This document shows, in pieces, positions 45,200 to 53,976 of a DNA stretch of 64,000 nt (positions are counted from its first letter, which is position 1; the number at the start of each line of letters is the position of its first letter). The stretch is from Aquimarina aquimarini (lineage in GTDB: Bacteria > Bacteroidota > Bacteroidia > Flavobacteriales > Flavobacteriaceae): the NCBI RefSeq assembly GCF_900299535.1, contig NZ_OMKE01000010.1, positions 246,164 to 310,163 on the forward strand. The letters are read 5' to 3'. Made by a program: the position numbers and the translations under genes. Under the pieces are notes generated by a model. That model worked only from the letters and a program-made list of their open reading frames with translations, searched no databases and was not told the DNA's origin.

Positions 45200-45631
45200 A
45201 TGAATTGGTTAGAAAAGATACGTCCGCCAAAGTTATATCGCTATATGTTTTATGTAGAGTATAGGTGGGCATTATTTTTTAATAATGATACACCAGCGTT
45301 TAGTACATTATTGTCATCATTAATAATGATTTTATTTAAAAGTATGTTTATAGTATTTTTTGTTTCTTATTTGTTAAATATTGATTTTTTTGGAATGTTT
45401 TTAACAGGCATTCATAAAATTTATATTGTTTTTTTTATGCTTATATATTTAGGTATTGGTTATTTAGTTTTTTACTATAAAGGTAAATGGCAACGTATTA
45501 TCAAAGAGTTTGAGGGGGAAAGCAAAGAAGAAAAAATAAGAGGTTCTATTTTTTTAGGTATTTATCTATTGATAAGCATTTTATGCCCTATTGGAGGAAT
45601 ATATTTTATAACTGTAATGTCCCCTTATTAA
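45200..45631 (+). CDS. putative membrane immunity protein, copy 2
   Basis: A 143-residue paralogue of the preceding protein. The first 30 residues are identical; changes cluster in the first helix (LFKSMFIV against FFQTDFIV) and at the C-terminus, which ends early at SPY where copy 1 continues for 10 residues. Six-base gap from copy 1. Divergence of the duplicated copy could widen protection to effector variants. The DNA after it holds pieces of further copies. Confidence 0.6.
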   Translation: MNWLEKIRPPKLYRYMFYVEYRWALFFNNDTPAFSTLLSSLIMILFKSMFIVFFVSYLLNIDFFGMFLTGIHKIYIVFFMLIYLGIGYLVFYYKGKWQRIIKEFEGESKEEKIRGSIFLGIYLLISILCPIGGIYFITVMSPY

Positions 45632-45651
45632 TTTTTTTGAGTTTTGAATAG

Positions 45652-45717
45652 ATGTTTATATTACATACTTTACACCTCCAGCATATTAACATGGAGTACA
45701 ATTTATAAGATAATAAG
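45652..45717 (+). pseudogene. 3' end fragment of an immunity-gene copy
   Basis: About 66 bases aligning with the 3' end of copy 1 (its last helix end, SPAYEHGIHFIR and stop) with several substitutions, including a stop in place of Glu. It does not match copy 2's end, so it is the remnant of another copy joined directly after copy 2. Confidence 0.75.
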
Positions 45718-45719
45718 AT

Positions 45720-45803
45720 ATGAATTGGTTAGAAAAAATACGTCCGCCAAAGTTATATCGCTATATGTTTTATGTAGCTTTATGCTTTTGCAGAATCTTT
45801 TAA
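45720..45803 (+). pseudogene. 5' fragment of a third/fourth immunity-gene copy
   Basis: The first 58 bases (45720-45777) match the start of copies 1 and 2, encoding MNWLEKIRPPKLYRYMFYV. After 45777 the match ends abruptly and the frame runs into the 3' end of the DUF3817 gene, closing at 45803 after 27 codons. The break lies three bases before the stop codon of that gene, on the opposite strand. Confidence 0.85.
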
Positions 45804-46067
45804 ATATTTTTTATCCATCCAGAAAGTACCAAAAGGAATGATAGAACAAAGTAAAACGATGATTAATGTTTTTGCATTCCATTGTTTTTCAAATTTGACC
45901 ATGATTGCTAGTACTATATATAGTAAAAAAAGAAAACCATGAGCCATACCAATAATTTGATTTGGTTCTGGTGATTCAAATATATATTTAAGAGGCATGG
46001 TTACAAATAGAATAAGTAGATATGAAACTCCTTCTAAGAAACTAATAATTCTGAAACTGGTAATCAT
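45780..46067 (-). CDS. DUF3817 small membrane protein
   Basis: A 95-residue protein with three helices and the DUF3817 signature: FRIISFLEGVSYLLILF at the start, PNQIIGMAHGFLFLLYIV in the middle and IPFGTFWMDKKYL near the end. Function unknown. It is complete, although its stop lies only three bases from the broken immunity-gene copy, so the accessory cassette ends right at its 3' end. It runs in the same direction as the MscS gene 17 bases below. Confidence 0.9.
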   Translation of the reverse strand: MITSFRIISFLEGVSYLLILFVTMPLKYIFESPEPNQIIGMAHGFLFLLYIVLAIMVKFEKQWNAKTLIIVLLCSIIPFGTFWMDKKYLKDSAKA

Positions 46068-46084
46068 ATGTGCGTATTGATGTA

Positions 46085-47326
46085 TTATTTATTGATAGTG
46101 TAGTTTAGTTCAAAAACCTCTAGGTCAAAGTATGGTATTGCAGATAATAAATGATCAAAGATATCTGCCATTATCTTTTCATAATTTTTCCAAACTTTGT
46201 TGTTACTAAATGCATATATTTCCAAAGGAGTACCTTGCGCAGTAGGAGGTAGTTGCCTACTCATAATAGTCATTGTTTTGTTGATATATGGGTGGTTCTC
46301 TAGATATAACTCTACATAGGTTCTAAAAACTCCCATATTGGTTAGATTCCTACCATTCATCAAAACATTTTTATTTATATTATTTTCTTGATTATGGATA
46401 TCTATGTTTTTTTGTACATCCTGCAGATACTCATTGAGTAATTCTATCTCTTGTAGTTTATTAAGGTCTTCTGTTGATAGAAAGGAAATACTTGATGTTT
46501 TAATCAAAATCGCTCTTTTTATTCTTCGACCACCAGAATTCATCATACCTCTCCAATTTTTAAAAGATTGAGAGGTGAGATAGTATGTTGGGATGGTAGT
46601 AATTGTTTTGTCAAAATTCTGAACTTTTACAGACGATAAATTGATCTCTACTACATCTCCATCAGCACCATATTTTTCCATAGTAATCCAATCTCCAATT
46701 CTCACAGTATCATTAACCGCAACTTGTATACTAGCTACAAATCCAAGAATGGTGTCTTTAAAAATCAAAAGAATAACAGCAGACATTGCTCCAAGAGCTG
46801 TCAAGAATGTCCAGATTGATTTTCCGGTCATAGAAGAGAAAATCATAATTCCACCTATAAACCATACAAATATCATAAATACCTGTACATAACTATCAAT
46901 AGGTTTATCTTTGAACGAGGATAAAGATTTCAAAAAATCTCTAAACGTTCTTAAAATACTACGTAGAATCCATATGGTCAATACAATCACCATAATATGG
47001 AAAAGTATTTCTAGGTATTTCTCTGCTGTAGGAAATGAAACAAAGAGCATAGGAACAATCCATATTGTCAATGACAAAGGGACTATATGTGCGAGGTAAT
47101 TAAAGGTCTTGTTTTTTACTAAGTAATCATCAAAGGTATTTTTTGATTTTGAAGCGTAGCTTTTGAAAACAGCAACAATTACTTTCTTAAATACAAAGTC
47201 TACTATAAAAAGAACAACCATAAGAATAGATATTCCTATTAGTAGATTCAAATACTCTGCCGTAGTCTCAGAAAGGCCTTTGGAAACAAAAAGATTATAA
47301 AAATAACGAATTAAATTTTTCATCAA
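46085..47326 (-). CDS. MscS-family mechanosensitive channel
   Basis: A 413-residue channel with about five helices (16-180) and a MscS beta domain: QVAVNDTVRIGDWITMEKYGADGDVVEINLSS holds the family's DxVxIGDxI motif. The C-terminal RQLPPTAQGTPLEIYAFSNN region is typical of the YbdG/MscM branch. It likely relieves osmotic pressure at the inner membrane. It lies between the TonB receptor terminator and the DUF3817 gene. Confidence 0.9.
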   Translation of the reverse strand: MMKNLIRYFYNLFVSKGLSETTAEYLNLLIGISILMVVLFIVDFVFKKVIVAVFKSYASKSKNTFDDYLVKNKTFNYLAHIVPLSLTIWIVPMLFVSFPTAEKYLEILFHIMVIVLTIWILRSILRTFRDFLKSLSSFKDKPIDSYVQVFMIFVWFIGGIMIFSSMTGKSIWTFLTALGAMSAVILLIFKDTILGFVASIQVAVNDTVRIGDWITMEKYGADGDVVEINLSSVKVQNFDKTITTIPTYYLTSQSFKNWRGMMNSGGRRIKRAILIKTSSISFLSTEDLNKLQEIELLNEYLQDVQKNIDIHNQENNINKNVLMNGRNLTNMGVFRTYVELYLENHPYINKTMTIMSRQLPPTAQGTPLEIYAFSNNKVWKNYEKIMADIFDHLLSAIPYFDLEVFELNYTINK

Positions 47327-47435
47327 TATTCCGTACTAAATTTCATGCAAAAATAGGGTTCTATTACTTGATAGAAGAAATAAAAAGAAAGAATTAACGA
47401 TTTATATTTTTAGAAGTAGCAGTAGTGATATATAA

Positions 47436-47465
47436 CAACCTCATTGTATGCCTACAATGAGGTTG
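47436..47465 (-). terminator. terminator of TonB receptor 1
   Basis: Perfect 13-bp arms CAACCTCATTGTA and TACAATGAGGTTG with a four-base loop, 30 bases after the receptor stop. It also serves to insulate the MscS gene. Confidence 0.75.
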
Positions 47466-47495
47466 ATAGTTTTATACGTAATTAATTTATTCTTT

Positions 47496-50459
47496 TTATA
47501 ATTTATAGTTCAGAGATAAAGTAAACATAGTACCTAATTGACTAAAATGAAACCCATTATAAGTCATTTGCGAGTATCGTTGATTAAAAGTGATTAGATT
47601 AGAATTAGTTCTTACTTGTGCTGGATCATTTAAGATTGCTTCTCCGTTTGCATTACGCGCTTTGAATTCCCATTCTGGTAATACATTTAGTAAGTTGTTA
47701 ACATTTACTGCGATTGTAAATTTATTGGTAGCATTGAAATTGATTCCCAAATCTGTAACTACTTTAGGAATAAATTCGGTTTGTAGGTCGGTACTCATAC
47801 CTTGTTGTCTAAAAGTAGTTTTTCCAAAATAAGTATTGTTTACTGAGAAATCAAACTTGCCAACCTCATAATTTGCTCCTAATATCCATTTTGTTCTTGG
47901 TCTAGAGGTGAAAAATAAAGCTTCCTGAGTTTCATTTACTACAGATTGCCCAGAGTCTTCAACAATTTTAGGGTTTTTAACATCACCGATTCTTTTATTT
48001 TCGATAGTATAATTACCAGATAAACTAAAGCCAAGTTGCCCATTTGCAATAGGAATATTTCTATAATTAGCAACAAGGTCTATTCCTGATGTTCTGGTAT
48101 CAATTGCATTGACAAAGAAGCTCAGATCATTTAGGTTATTGTCATTAAGTAATTGATCTAAATTGGTATTACCAATACTATTGCCTACTGCATCAGTAGC
48201 TGTTTTTCCGATTCTGGTACTCAGAACGATTCTATCTTTAACTTCGATATTGTAATAATCAAAAGTAAAATTGATATTGCTATTAATTTTTGCTCCTATA
48301 CCTACTGTAATATTAGTTGATTTTTCTGCATCTAATCTGGGGATATCTAATAATTTTGCTTGTGGAGAAATATTATTTATCAAACCACCAACCTGAATTC
48401 CTGCTCCTGGAACAAAGGCATATTGTGCTTTTTGTGAGTAAATTTGATGTAGGGTAGGAGCTCTAAATCCAGTAGAAATAGAAGCTCTTAGAGTAAGTTT
48501 ATCTTGTAGAAATTTATACCTAGAACTTAGTTTCCATACAAAAGCTTCACCAAAGTCACTATAATCCTCTAGACGTACGGTTCCGTTTACTAAAAAATCT
48601 TTAGTAATATCAGCAGAAATATCTATATATCCTCCAAAGTTATATCGATTAAATTTTCCTGAATTCTCAGGGCTATTTCCAGCAAAAGAATCACTTCCAC
48701 CACCATCATATGAAGCTAAACTACCTTCAAATATTTCAAAAGTTTCTGTCCTGAATTCTGCTCCAAAACCAATACTAATTTGATCAGAAAGTAGTTTGGC
48801 GATATCAATATTACCAACGCTATGTTTAAACCCTGTTCCTCCTGGATCAAATGATAAAGGACTATTCTCTCTATATAGTTCTGACCCCTCTATAAGTTCA
48901 CCAGCATCTACGGTGCCATTACCATTTGCATCAATCCAAGTAGAAGGAGAGTATACTGTATTGCCATTATGAGAATTATTTACAATATAAGTCTGTGTAT
49001 TTCCTCCTGTTGTATAACTCAGATCATAGTTCCAGCCATTTCTTACGGTTTTATAACCAATGGTGGCATTATAATCATTGAGAACACCTTCAAAAGTAGG
49101 AACATACCCTATATATTCACCGTTTGAACCATCAGGGAAAAAATCTTGCAGATAAGGAAAATCAGACAGAGTTCTCCAGTATGGTGTCCTGTAGTTGGCA
49201 AAGCTATTTACTTTTTTATAAACATAAGCCGCATTTATATACATCTGGGTGTACTCATTGATATCATATCCACCGTTTAGTAAAAATTTGGCAGCTGCCG
49301 TTTCTGGGGAACCATTAATGTTACCTGCATCGGGTTTGAAAGCTAAAAATTGATCAATATCTGCTCTTCCTTGCGTATTGGCGCTATTGATTTCTGCTAA
49401 CCTTGTATTGTAAGCTGCTGTACCTACATAATTATCCAGAAAAAATTGTTGAGCTTCTTCTGCTGTACGACCAGCCATACTTGTAGAGCCTAATTCATTT
49501 CCTACGAGATAACTATTATAGCGATCAGGATCTGTAAAAACAAAGTCATTAAATTCTCCTTCTGCATCTACTGTTCCAGGTCTATTAGCAAGACTTACCT
49601 TAGAAAAATCAACAGTATAATTAAAAAAACCTTTGTTATCACTTATACTAGCTCCATTATTAAGGCTGACACCTATAGTTTCTCCATCTCCTTCTGATGT
49701 TATACCAGATCGTATTGTTACAGAACCCTCATCTGGATTATCTTTTAAAATGATATTCATTACCCCAGCAATAGCATCAGATCCATATTGGGCAGATGCC
49801 CCATCTCGTAATATTTCTACTCTCTTGATTGCATCTGTTGGTATTGCAGAGATATCAGAACCAGTTTCACCTATTCCAGGAGATGTTTGTGTATATAATA
49901 AAGCACTTAGGTTTTTTCGTTTACCATTAATAAGGATTAATGTTCTACTAGGCCCCATATTTCTAATTTCGTAAGGGTCAAGAAGTGAAGTAGCATCATT
50001 AACGGGAGTTTGAACAGTATTGAAAGAAGGTATCCTATACTGTAATGCTTTATCAAATGTAATTTGACCAGTAGAGGCCAGTTCTTTTACAGGTAATACA
50101 TCTACTGGCAGGGAAGAGGTGGTATTACTTCTGGGTAATGCTCTAGAACCTACCAAAACAATTTCTTCTAGCTGTGCTCCACTAGCAAGTGTAATATTGA
50201 TTATAGATCTTGAATTTACAGGAACCTCTTGAGCAGCAAAACCTATATAGCTATAGACGAGAACACCCTCTGGATTAGCTTCTATGGTATACTTACCATC
50301 AAAGTCAGTTGTAGAACCATTTTTTGTTCCTTTTTCAATAATGTTTACCCCAGGTAAAGGAGCGCCATCTGCATCAGAGACAACTCCGGTAACAGTAGTC
50401 TGTTGTGAAAAGGACAGACCTGTGGCTAGTACGATTAAGATAAGTGTGAATTTTTTCAT
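47496..50459 (-). CDS. TonB-dependent outer-membrane receptor 1
   Basis: A 987-residue receptor: signal peptide (1-18, ATGLSFSQQ), carboxypeptidase-like repeat (VTGVVSDADGAPLPGVNI, 22-100), plug (GPSRTLILINGKRKN, DAIKRVEILRDGASAQYGSDAIAGV in part) and a 22-strand barrel ending in a Leu after aromatic strands. An EF-hand loop (DANGNGTVDAGE, Asp510 to Glu521) sits in an outer loop. No SusD gene adjoins it. It resembles receptor 2 in the plug. The ligand is unknown; the barrel size fits a sugar polymer, peptide or metal complex. Confidence 0.93.
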   Translation of the reverse strand: MKKFTLILIVLATGLSFSQQTTVTGVVSDADGAPLPGVNIIEKGTKNGSTTDFDGKYTIEANPEGVLVYSYIGFAAQEVPVNSRSIINITLASGAQLEEIVLVGSRALPRSNTTSSLPVDVLPVKELASTGQITFDKALQYRIPSFNTVQTPVNDATSLLDPYEIRNMGPSRTLILINGKRKNLSALLYTQTSPGIGETGSDISAIPTDAIKRVEILRDGASAQYGSDAIAGVMNIILKDNPDEGSVTIRSGITSEGDGETIGVSLNNGASISDNKGFFNYTVDFSKVSLANRPGTVDAEGEFNDFVFTDPDRYNSYLVGNELGSTSMAGRTAEEAQQFFLDNYVGTAAYNTRLAEINSANTQGRADIDQFLAFKPDAGNINGSPETAAAKFLLNGGYDINEYTQMYINAAYVYKKVNSFANYRTPYWRTLSDFPYLQDFFPDGSNGEYIGYVPTFEGVLNDYNATIGYKTVRNGWNYDLSYTTGGNTQTYIVNNSHNGNTVYSPSTWIDANGNGTVDAGELIEGSELYRENSPLSFDPGGTGFKHSVGNIDIAKLLSDQISIGFGAEFRTETFEIFEGSLASYDGGGSDSFAGNSPENSGKFNRYNFGGYIDISADITKDFLVNGTVRLEDYSDFGEAFVWKLSSRYKFLQDKLTLRASISTGFRAPTLHQIYSQKAQYAFVPGAGIQVGGLINNISPQAKLLDIPRLDAEKSTNITVGIGAKINSNINFTFDYYNIEVKDRIVLSTRIGKTATDAVGNSIGNTNLDQLLNDNNLNDLSFFVNAIDTRTSGIDLVANYRNIPIANGQLGFSLSGNYTIENKRIGDVKNPKIVEDSGQSVVNETQEALFFTSRPRTKWILGANYEVGKFDFSVNNTYFGKTTFRQQGMSTDLQTEFIPKVVTDLGINFNATNKFTIAVNVNNLLNVLPEWEFKARNANGEAILNDPAQVRTNSNLITFNQRYSQMTYNGFHFSQLGTMFTLSLNYKL
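48897..48932 (-). other. EF-hand calcium loop within TonB receptor 1
   Basis: The 12 codons encode DANGNGTVDAGE, with Asp1, Asn3, Asn5, Gly6, Val8, Asp9 and Glu12 as in a canonical EF-hand loop. It follows YSPSTWI and precedes LIEGSELYRENSPL, in a region likely facing outward. Confidence 0.75.
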
Positions 50460-50794
50460 GTAGTGAAGTTTGTGTTAAAATGATAGTTGGCTTGTTATTT
50501 GTTATGTATTAAATATATGAAAAACATCATATTTTAACATAAAAAAGAGTGTAATTATCATTTTTTGAAGATAAATCGCACAAAAAATCAATTTATTTGA
50601 ATTTTTGAACGATAATACTCTCTATAGTGTTTTATATGTTAAGAAGATTTTATAATGAAGAAAACACTATTAATTAAAGTAAAATGAATACTGTTTTAAC
50701 TTTGAAATAGAGTAGTAGAAGTGTAAAAAAAACCATCTACATTATAGTCTGTAGATGGTTTATTATATGCCAATTATAAGTATGTTTTATATTA
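50460..50794. other. 335-base gap between the TonB receptor genes
   Basis: It holds the terminator of receptor 2 (50730-50761) and the upstream region of receptor 1. No TAnnTTTG/TTG pair in the right orientation was found for receptor 1, so its promoter may depend on an alternative sigma factor. No coding frame seen. Confidence 0.45.
50730..50761 (-). terminator. terminator of TonB receptor 2
   Basis: Perfect 11-bp arms AAACCATCTAC and GTAGATGGTTT with a 10-base loop and an eight-T run on the minus strand, 33 bases after the stop. Confidence 0.85.
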
Positions 50795-53419
50795 CTAAAA
50801 ATTAAAATCTAATCTAGCATAATAGTATGCGCCACCAAATCCCATTTGTACAGCATCCCAATACCCTCCAGATTCTGTTTCCCCATCATTTTGCTGATCA
50901 GGGTATTCATTGAATATGTTATTTCCTCCAACGGTAAGTTTAAGATTTTCTGTAAGTCTATAACCAGCGTTAAGGTCAGCAGTAAGCTTAGCTCCATATA
51001 CATCTTCTGTATCAGCAAAATCAATAAGTACAATCTCACTAAAATGGGTTAAGCCCACTCCTGCATTGAATTTATTTTTGCTATAGGTGGTGTTAAGAGA
51101 GAATTTACTTTCTGGTGCAGAAGCTAATAAGAAAGCACGCTCCCTTTCTCCAAAGAAAGTACTTTCATCTAGAGGACCATTATTTATATCTTCTATGCTC
51201 ATATTATTAATATTACCCGCCAATGTTGCAGATACATCACCAAAGTCAAAGTTTCCTTTCCAAGAAAAAATTAGATCAAGGCCAATAGTTTCTGTGTCTA
51301 CTCCGTTGGCAAAAAATTGTGCTTCTGATACATCTGGTATTTGTAACGCAGGGAATGTTCCTGTCAATACAATTCTATCTTTTACATTGATATAGTAACC
51401 ATCTACAGTAATGGTAAAACCGTGAAAGCTAGCGGTCGCCCCCAATGCTCCATTTATAGCTGTTTCTTCTTTAAGTTGCTCAATGCCAAAAGAAGCAGTT
51501 ACAGGGCTGTTATTGGCAGATAACAAGGTTTCTGTAGCAGTACCTCCTTGAAAATCTGTAAATCTAAGGTTGTAATAAATTTGTGCTAATGATGGTGCTC
51601 TAAATCCAGTACTTAGTGATCCTCGAATATTCACAGCCTCTGCTGCTTTGACCCTAAAAGCTAATTTACCATTAAAAGTACTCCCAAAATCACTGTATTC
51701 TTCAAACCTTGCTGCAGCACCCAATAAAAAGCGATCTGTAATATCTAATTCTGCATCAGCATAAAGGGATAGATTTGTTCTAGAGCGATCAACTTCATTT
51801 GATGGACTGTATCCTGGGAATCCCTGTGATCCTCCAGGCCTTGCATCTCCAGAAATTGGGTCAATAGGCTGTGTTTGATTTGCTGCATCTGTGATAGGTA
51901 ATCCATTGACATCATAGGTAGCATAAGATGCTTCTTCTCCAGCAAAAATGGTAAAGTTTTCTGTTCTGTATTCTGTACCAAAAGCAATATTAAATCCATT
52001 TAATACATCTTCATAATACTTAGAAAAATCCAGACTAGTAGTATTTTGACTCAGACTATGTCCTCCTGCATCAAAATCGGTAGGAGAAGTGGTACCTAGA
52101 GAAGCGTTTAGAGTTCCTTTGATAAAATAATGAAAGTTGTTTTTACCCCAAGTATTATTAAAATCGATTTTCCATCCGCTTTCAGTCTCGGTTCTTATTC
52201 CTGCAGAAACCGAATTATCGATTATATTTGACGTAATTCTTGGTGTAAAACCATTAGGGAAAATAGAGTTTACTACACGTGCTCCATCATTACGAGTAAA
52301 AGCATATGCATCGGTATCTCTATAATTTCTTCCTCCAAAAGCATATATTTCTGTATTTTCAGAAATAGGTATTGCAGCATTGGCAAAGAAATTAAAACCA
52401 TCAATAGCAGCTTCACCAAACCCTCTTCTAAAATCGTAGCCAGGACGTAGTGTTTTGTTTTTACTTAGGTATTCAGTAGTAAAGTTAGCAAAACCACCTT
52501 CACCAATTTCAACTCCATAATTTGCAGTAATTTTCAAAGAACCGCCATCAAAACTTTGATCATCTCCTATGCGATTCCCATCATTACCTGTGTCTAGTCT
52601 ATTTCCATCCGTATTAGGAGTACCAGTAGGGAAATCTCCTTTTGCATCTGTATTGTATGCTCCATAACTAATACTACCAGTTAATTTGTTTACATTATCT
52701 TTTAATACAATGTTTATTACTCCAGCAATAGCATCAGAACCATATTGAGCGGCAGCGCCATCTCTAAGTATTTCAATTCTTTTGATAGAAGATGCAGGAA
52801 TTGTATTGAGATCAGTACCAGAATTACCACGACCTCGGGTTCCAAAAATATTAATTAAAGACGAAGAGTGTCTTCTTTTACCATTGATTAAAACCAGTGT
52901 CTGATCTGGACCTAGCCCTCTAAGTGTTGCAGGGTCGATATGATCAGCACCATCTGACCCCGATTGCTTATTAGAATTAAAAGAGGGAGCTGTGTATTGT
53001 AAGAGTTCATTGATTTCTATCTTACCACTTTTGGTAATGATATCTTGCATATCAATAATATCAATTGCAACAGGAGTATCTGTAGCAGTTCGTTTAGGGC
53101 TTCTAGAACCTACTACAACAATAGTTCGTAATGCTTCTCCCTCAAGTAGAACAACATCTATTCTTTGCTGTGTTCCTACCTCTATTTCTCTCCCTTCAAA
53201 CCCTATATAGCTATAAATAAGCGTAGCATTAGGCCCCACAGTTATAGAATATCTACCTTGATCATCTGTGGTTGTTCCGTTTGAAGAATCTTTTTCTACA
53301 ATATTTACATATGGTAATGCAGCCCCAGAAGAATCTGTAATTGTTCCTGTTATTTCTTGTTGGCCAAAACACCAACTTATGGTGAATAAACTAAATAAAA
53401 TGAGTGTGATTTTTTTCAT
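50795..53419 (-). CDS. TonB-dependent outer-membrane receptor 2
   Basis: An 874-residue receptor with signal peptide (cleaved near ISWCFGQQ), a carboxypeptidase-like repeat (ITGTITDSSGAALPYVNI), plug (GPDQTLVLINGKRRHSSSL, IKRIEILRDGAAAQYGSD) and barrel ending AYYYARLDFNF, the aromatic C-terminus needed for outer-membrane insertion. The plug is close to receptor 1; the barrel, which sets the ligand, differs more. It has no SusD-type partner. The two genes are separate transcripts, with a terminator between them. Ligand unknown. Confidence 0.93.
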   Translation of the reverse strand: MKKITLILFSLFTISWCFGQQEITGTITDSSGAALPYVNIVEKDSSNGTTTDDQGRYSITVGPNATLIYSYIGFEGREIEVGTQQRIDVVLLEGEALRTIVVVGSRSPKRTATDTPVAIDIIDMQDIITKSGKIEINELLQYTAPSFNSNKQSGSDGADHIDPATLRGLGPDQTLVLINGKRRHSSSLINIFGTRGRGNSGTDLNTIPASSIKRIEILRDGAAAQYGSDAIAGVINIVLKDNVNKLTGSISYGAYNTDAKGDFPTGTPNTDGNRLDTGNDGNRIGDDQSFDGGSLKITANYGVEIGEGGFANFTTEYLSKNKTLRPGYDFRRGFGEAAIDGFNFFANAAIPISENTEIYAFGGRNYRDTDAYAFTRNDGARVVNSIFPNGFTPRITSNIIDNSVSAGIRTETESGWKIDFNNTWGKNNFHYFIKGTLNASLGTTSPTDFDAGGHSLSQNTTSLDFSKYYEDVLNGFNIAFGTEYRTENFTIFAGEEASYATYDVNGLPITDAANQTQPIDPISGDARPGGSQGFPGYSPSNEVDRSRTNLSLYADAELDITDRFLLGAAARFEEYSDFGSTFNGKLAFRVKAAEAVNIRGSLSTGFRAPSLAQIYYNLRFTDFQGGTATETLLSANNSPVTASFGIEQLKEETAINGALGATASFHGFTITVDGYYINVKDRIVLTGTFPALQIPDVSEAQFFANGVDTETIGLDLIFSWKGNFDFGDVSATLAGNINNMSIEDINNGPLDESTFFGERERAFLLASAPESKFSLNTTYSKNKFNAGVGLTHFSEIVLIDFADTEDVYGAKLTADLNAGYRLTENLKLTVGGNNIFNEYPDQQNDGETESGGYWDAVQMGFGGAYYYARLDFNF

Positions 53420-53776
53420 AAAAAGTATTTATATAAGATGATTGTATGGTTAAATATATCTAAAATGATGTTATTTTAACTTAAACCATTGAATATTTTT
53501 TAATAAAAACACCTTTTTGTAGAGAATAATAGTGTAAATAACAGGTAAGAGGAGTGTTATTTTTAAGAGATTGCACAATAATTAAAGTTATGCTGAAATA
53601 TGTTATTTTAATCTTGAAAAAAATCAATTTAATTATATACCATTAAAAAAATAAATAGATATAATATAAAATGTATGAAGTAGAAGAATGCATCCAAATT
53701 CTATTTTGTAGATTCAAAAAAGGTGTACATCATTGTTAGATAAATATGCACACCTTTTAATTATATCATCAATATA
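53420..53776. other. 357-base gap upstream of TonB receptor 2
   Basis: Very AT-rich. It holds the terminator-like hairpin of the small peptide gene (53717-53759). No coding frame was seen, and no clear TAnnTTTG promoter for receptor 2. Confidence 0.45.
53717..53759 (-). terminator. terminator of the small peptide gene
   Basis: AAAAGGTGTACAT and ATGCACACCTTTT pair over 13 positions with one mismatch, 18 bases beyond the peptide stop; T-run on the minus strand. Confidence 0.75.
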
Positions 53777-53944
53777 TTAATCACATGGTGAATCCCAAGG
53801 TAAAGCACATAGAGGAGGGCTCCATTCTCCACCGCAGGCACGACAATCTTCTTCGTTTCTTGGCCATCCTGAACCTTTGATCGTTTGGAGTTGTTCTCTT
53901 TTTAGAGGTTGTACTCCTTGTAGTTTCATTATTTTGTGTAACAT
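53777..53944 (-). CDS. bacteriocin-like precursor peptide (55 aa)
   Basis: A 55-codon gene. The N-terminal part MLHKIMKLQGVQ-LKREQLQTIKGSG has the layout of Bacteroidota bacteriocin-like leaders: a Leu/Lys helix, LKREQLxxIKG and a Gly-rich cleavage site, here GSG in place of GG. The rest, about 29 residues, is small, acidic and rich in Cys (4), Trp (3) and Pro (ending ALPWDSPCD). It has a terminator and lies 32 bases below the 181-aa secreted protein on the same strand. No C39-type exporter or modifying enzyme is nearby, so maturation would need genes elsewhere. Confidence 0.75.
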   Translation of the reverse strand: MLHKIMKLQGVQPLKREQLQTIKGSGWPRNEEDCRACGGEWSPPLCALPWDSPCD

Positions 53945-53976
53945 AGTTTTAGATTTTAAGAGGTTCGTATATACTT

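Noticed and set aside
45644..45841. 65-codon plus-strand frame with hydrophobic stretches
   Set aside because: It spans the broken immunity-gene fragments and runs antisense into the DUF3817 gene; the reading frame is not that of the intact copies.
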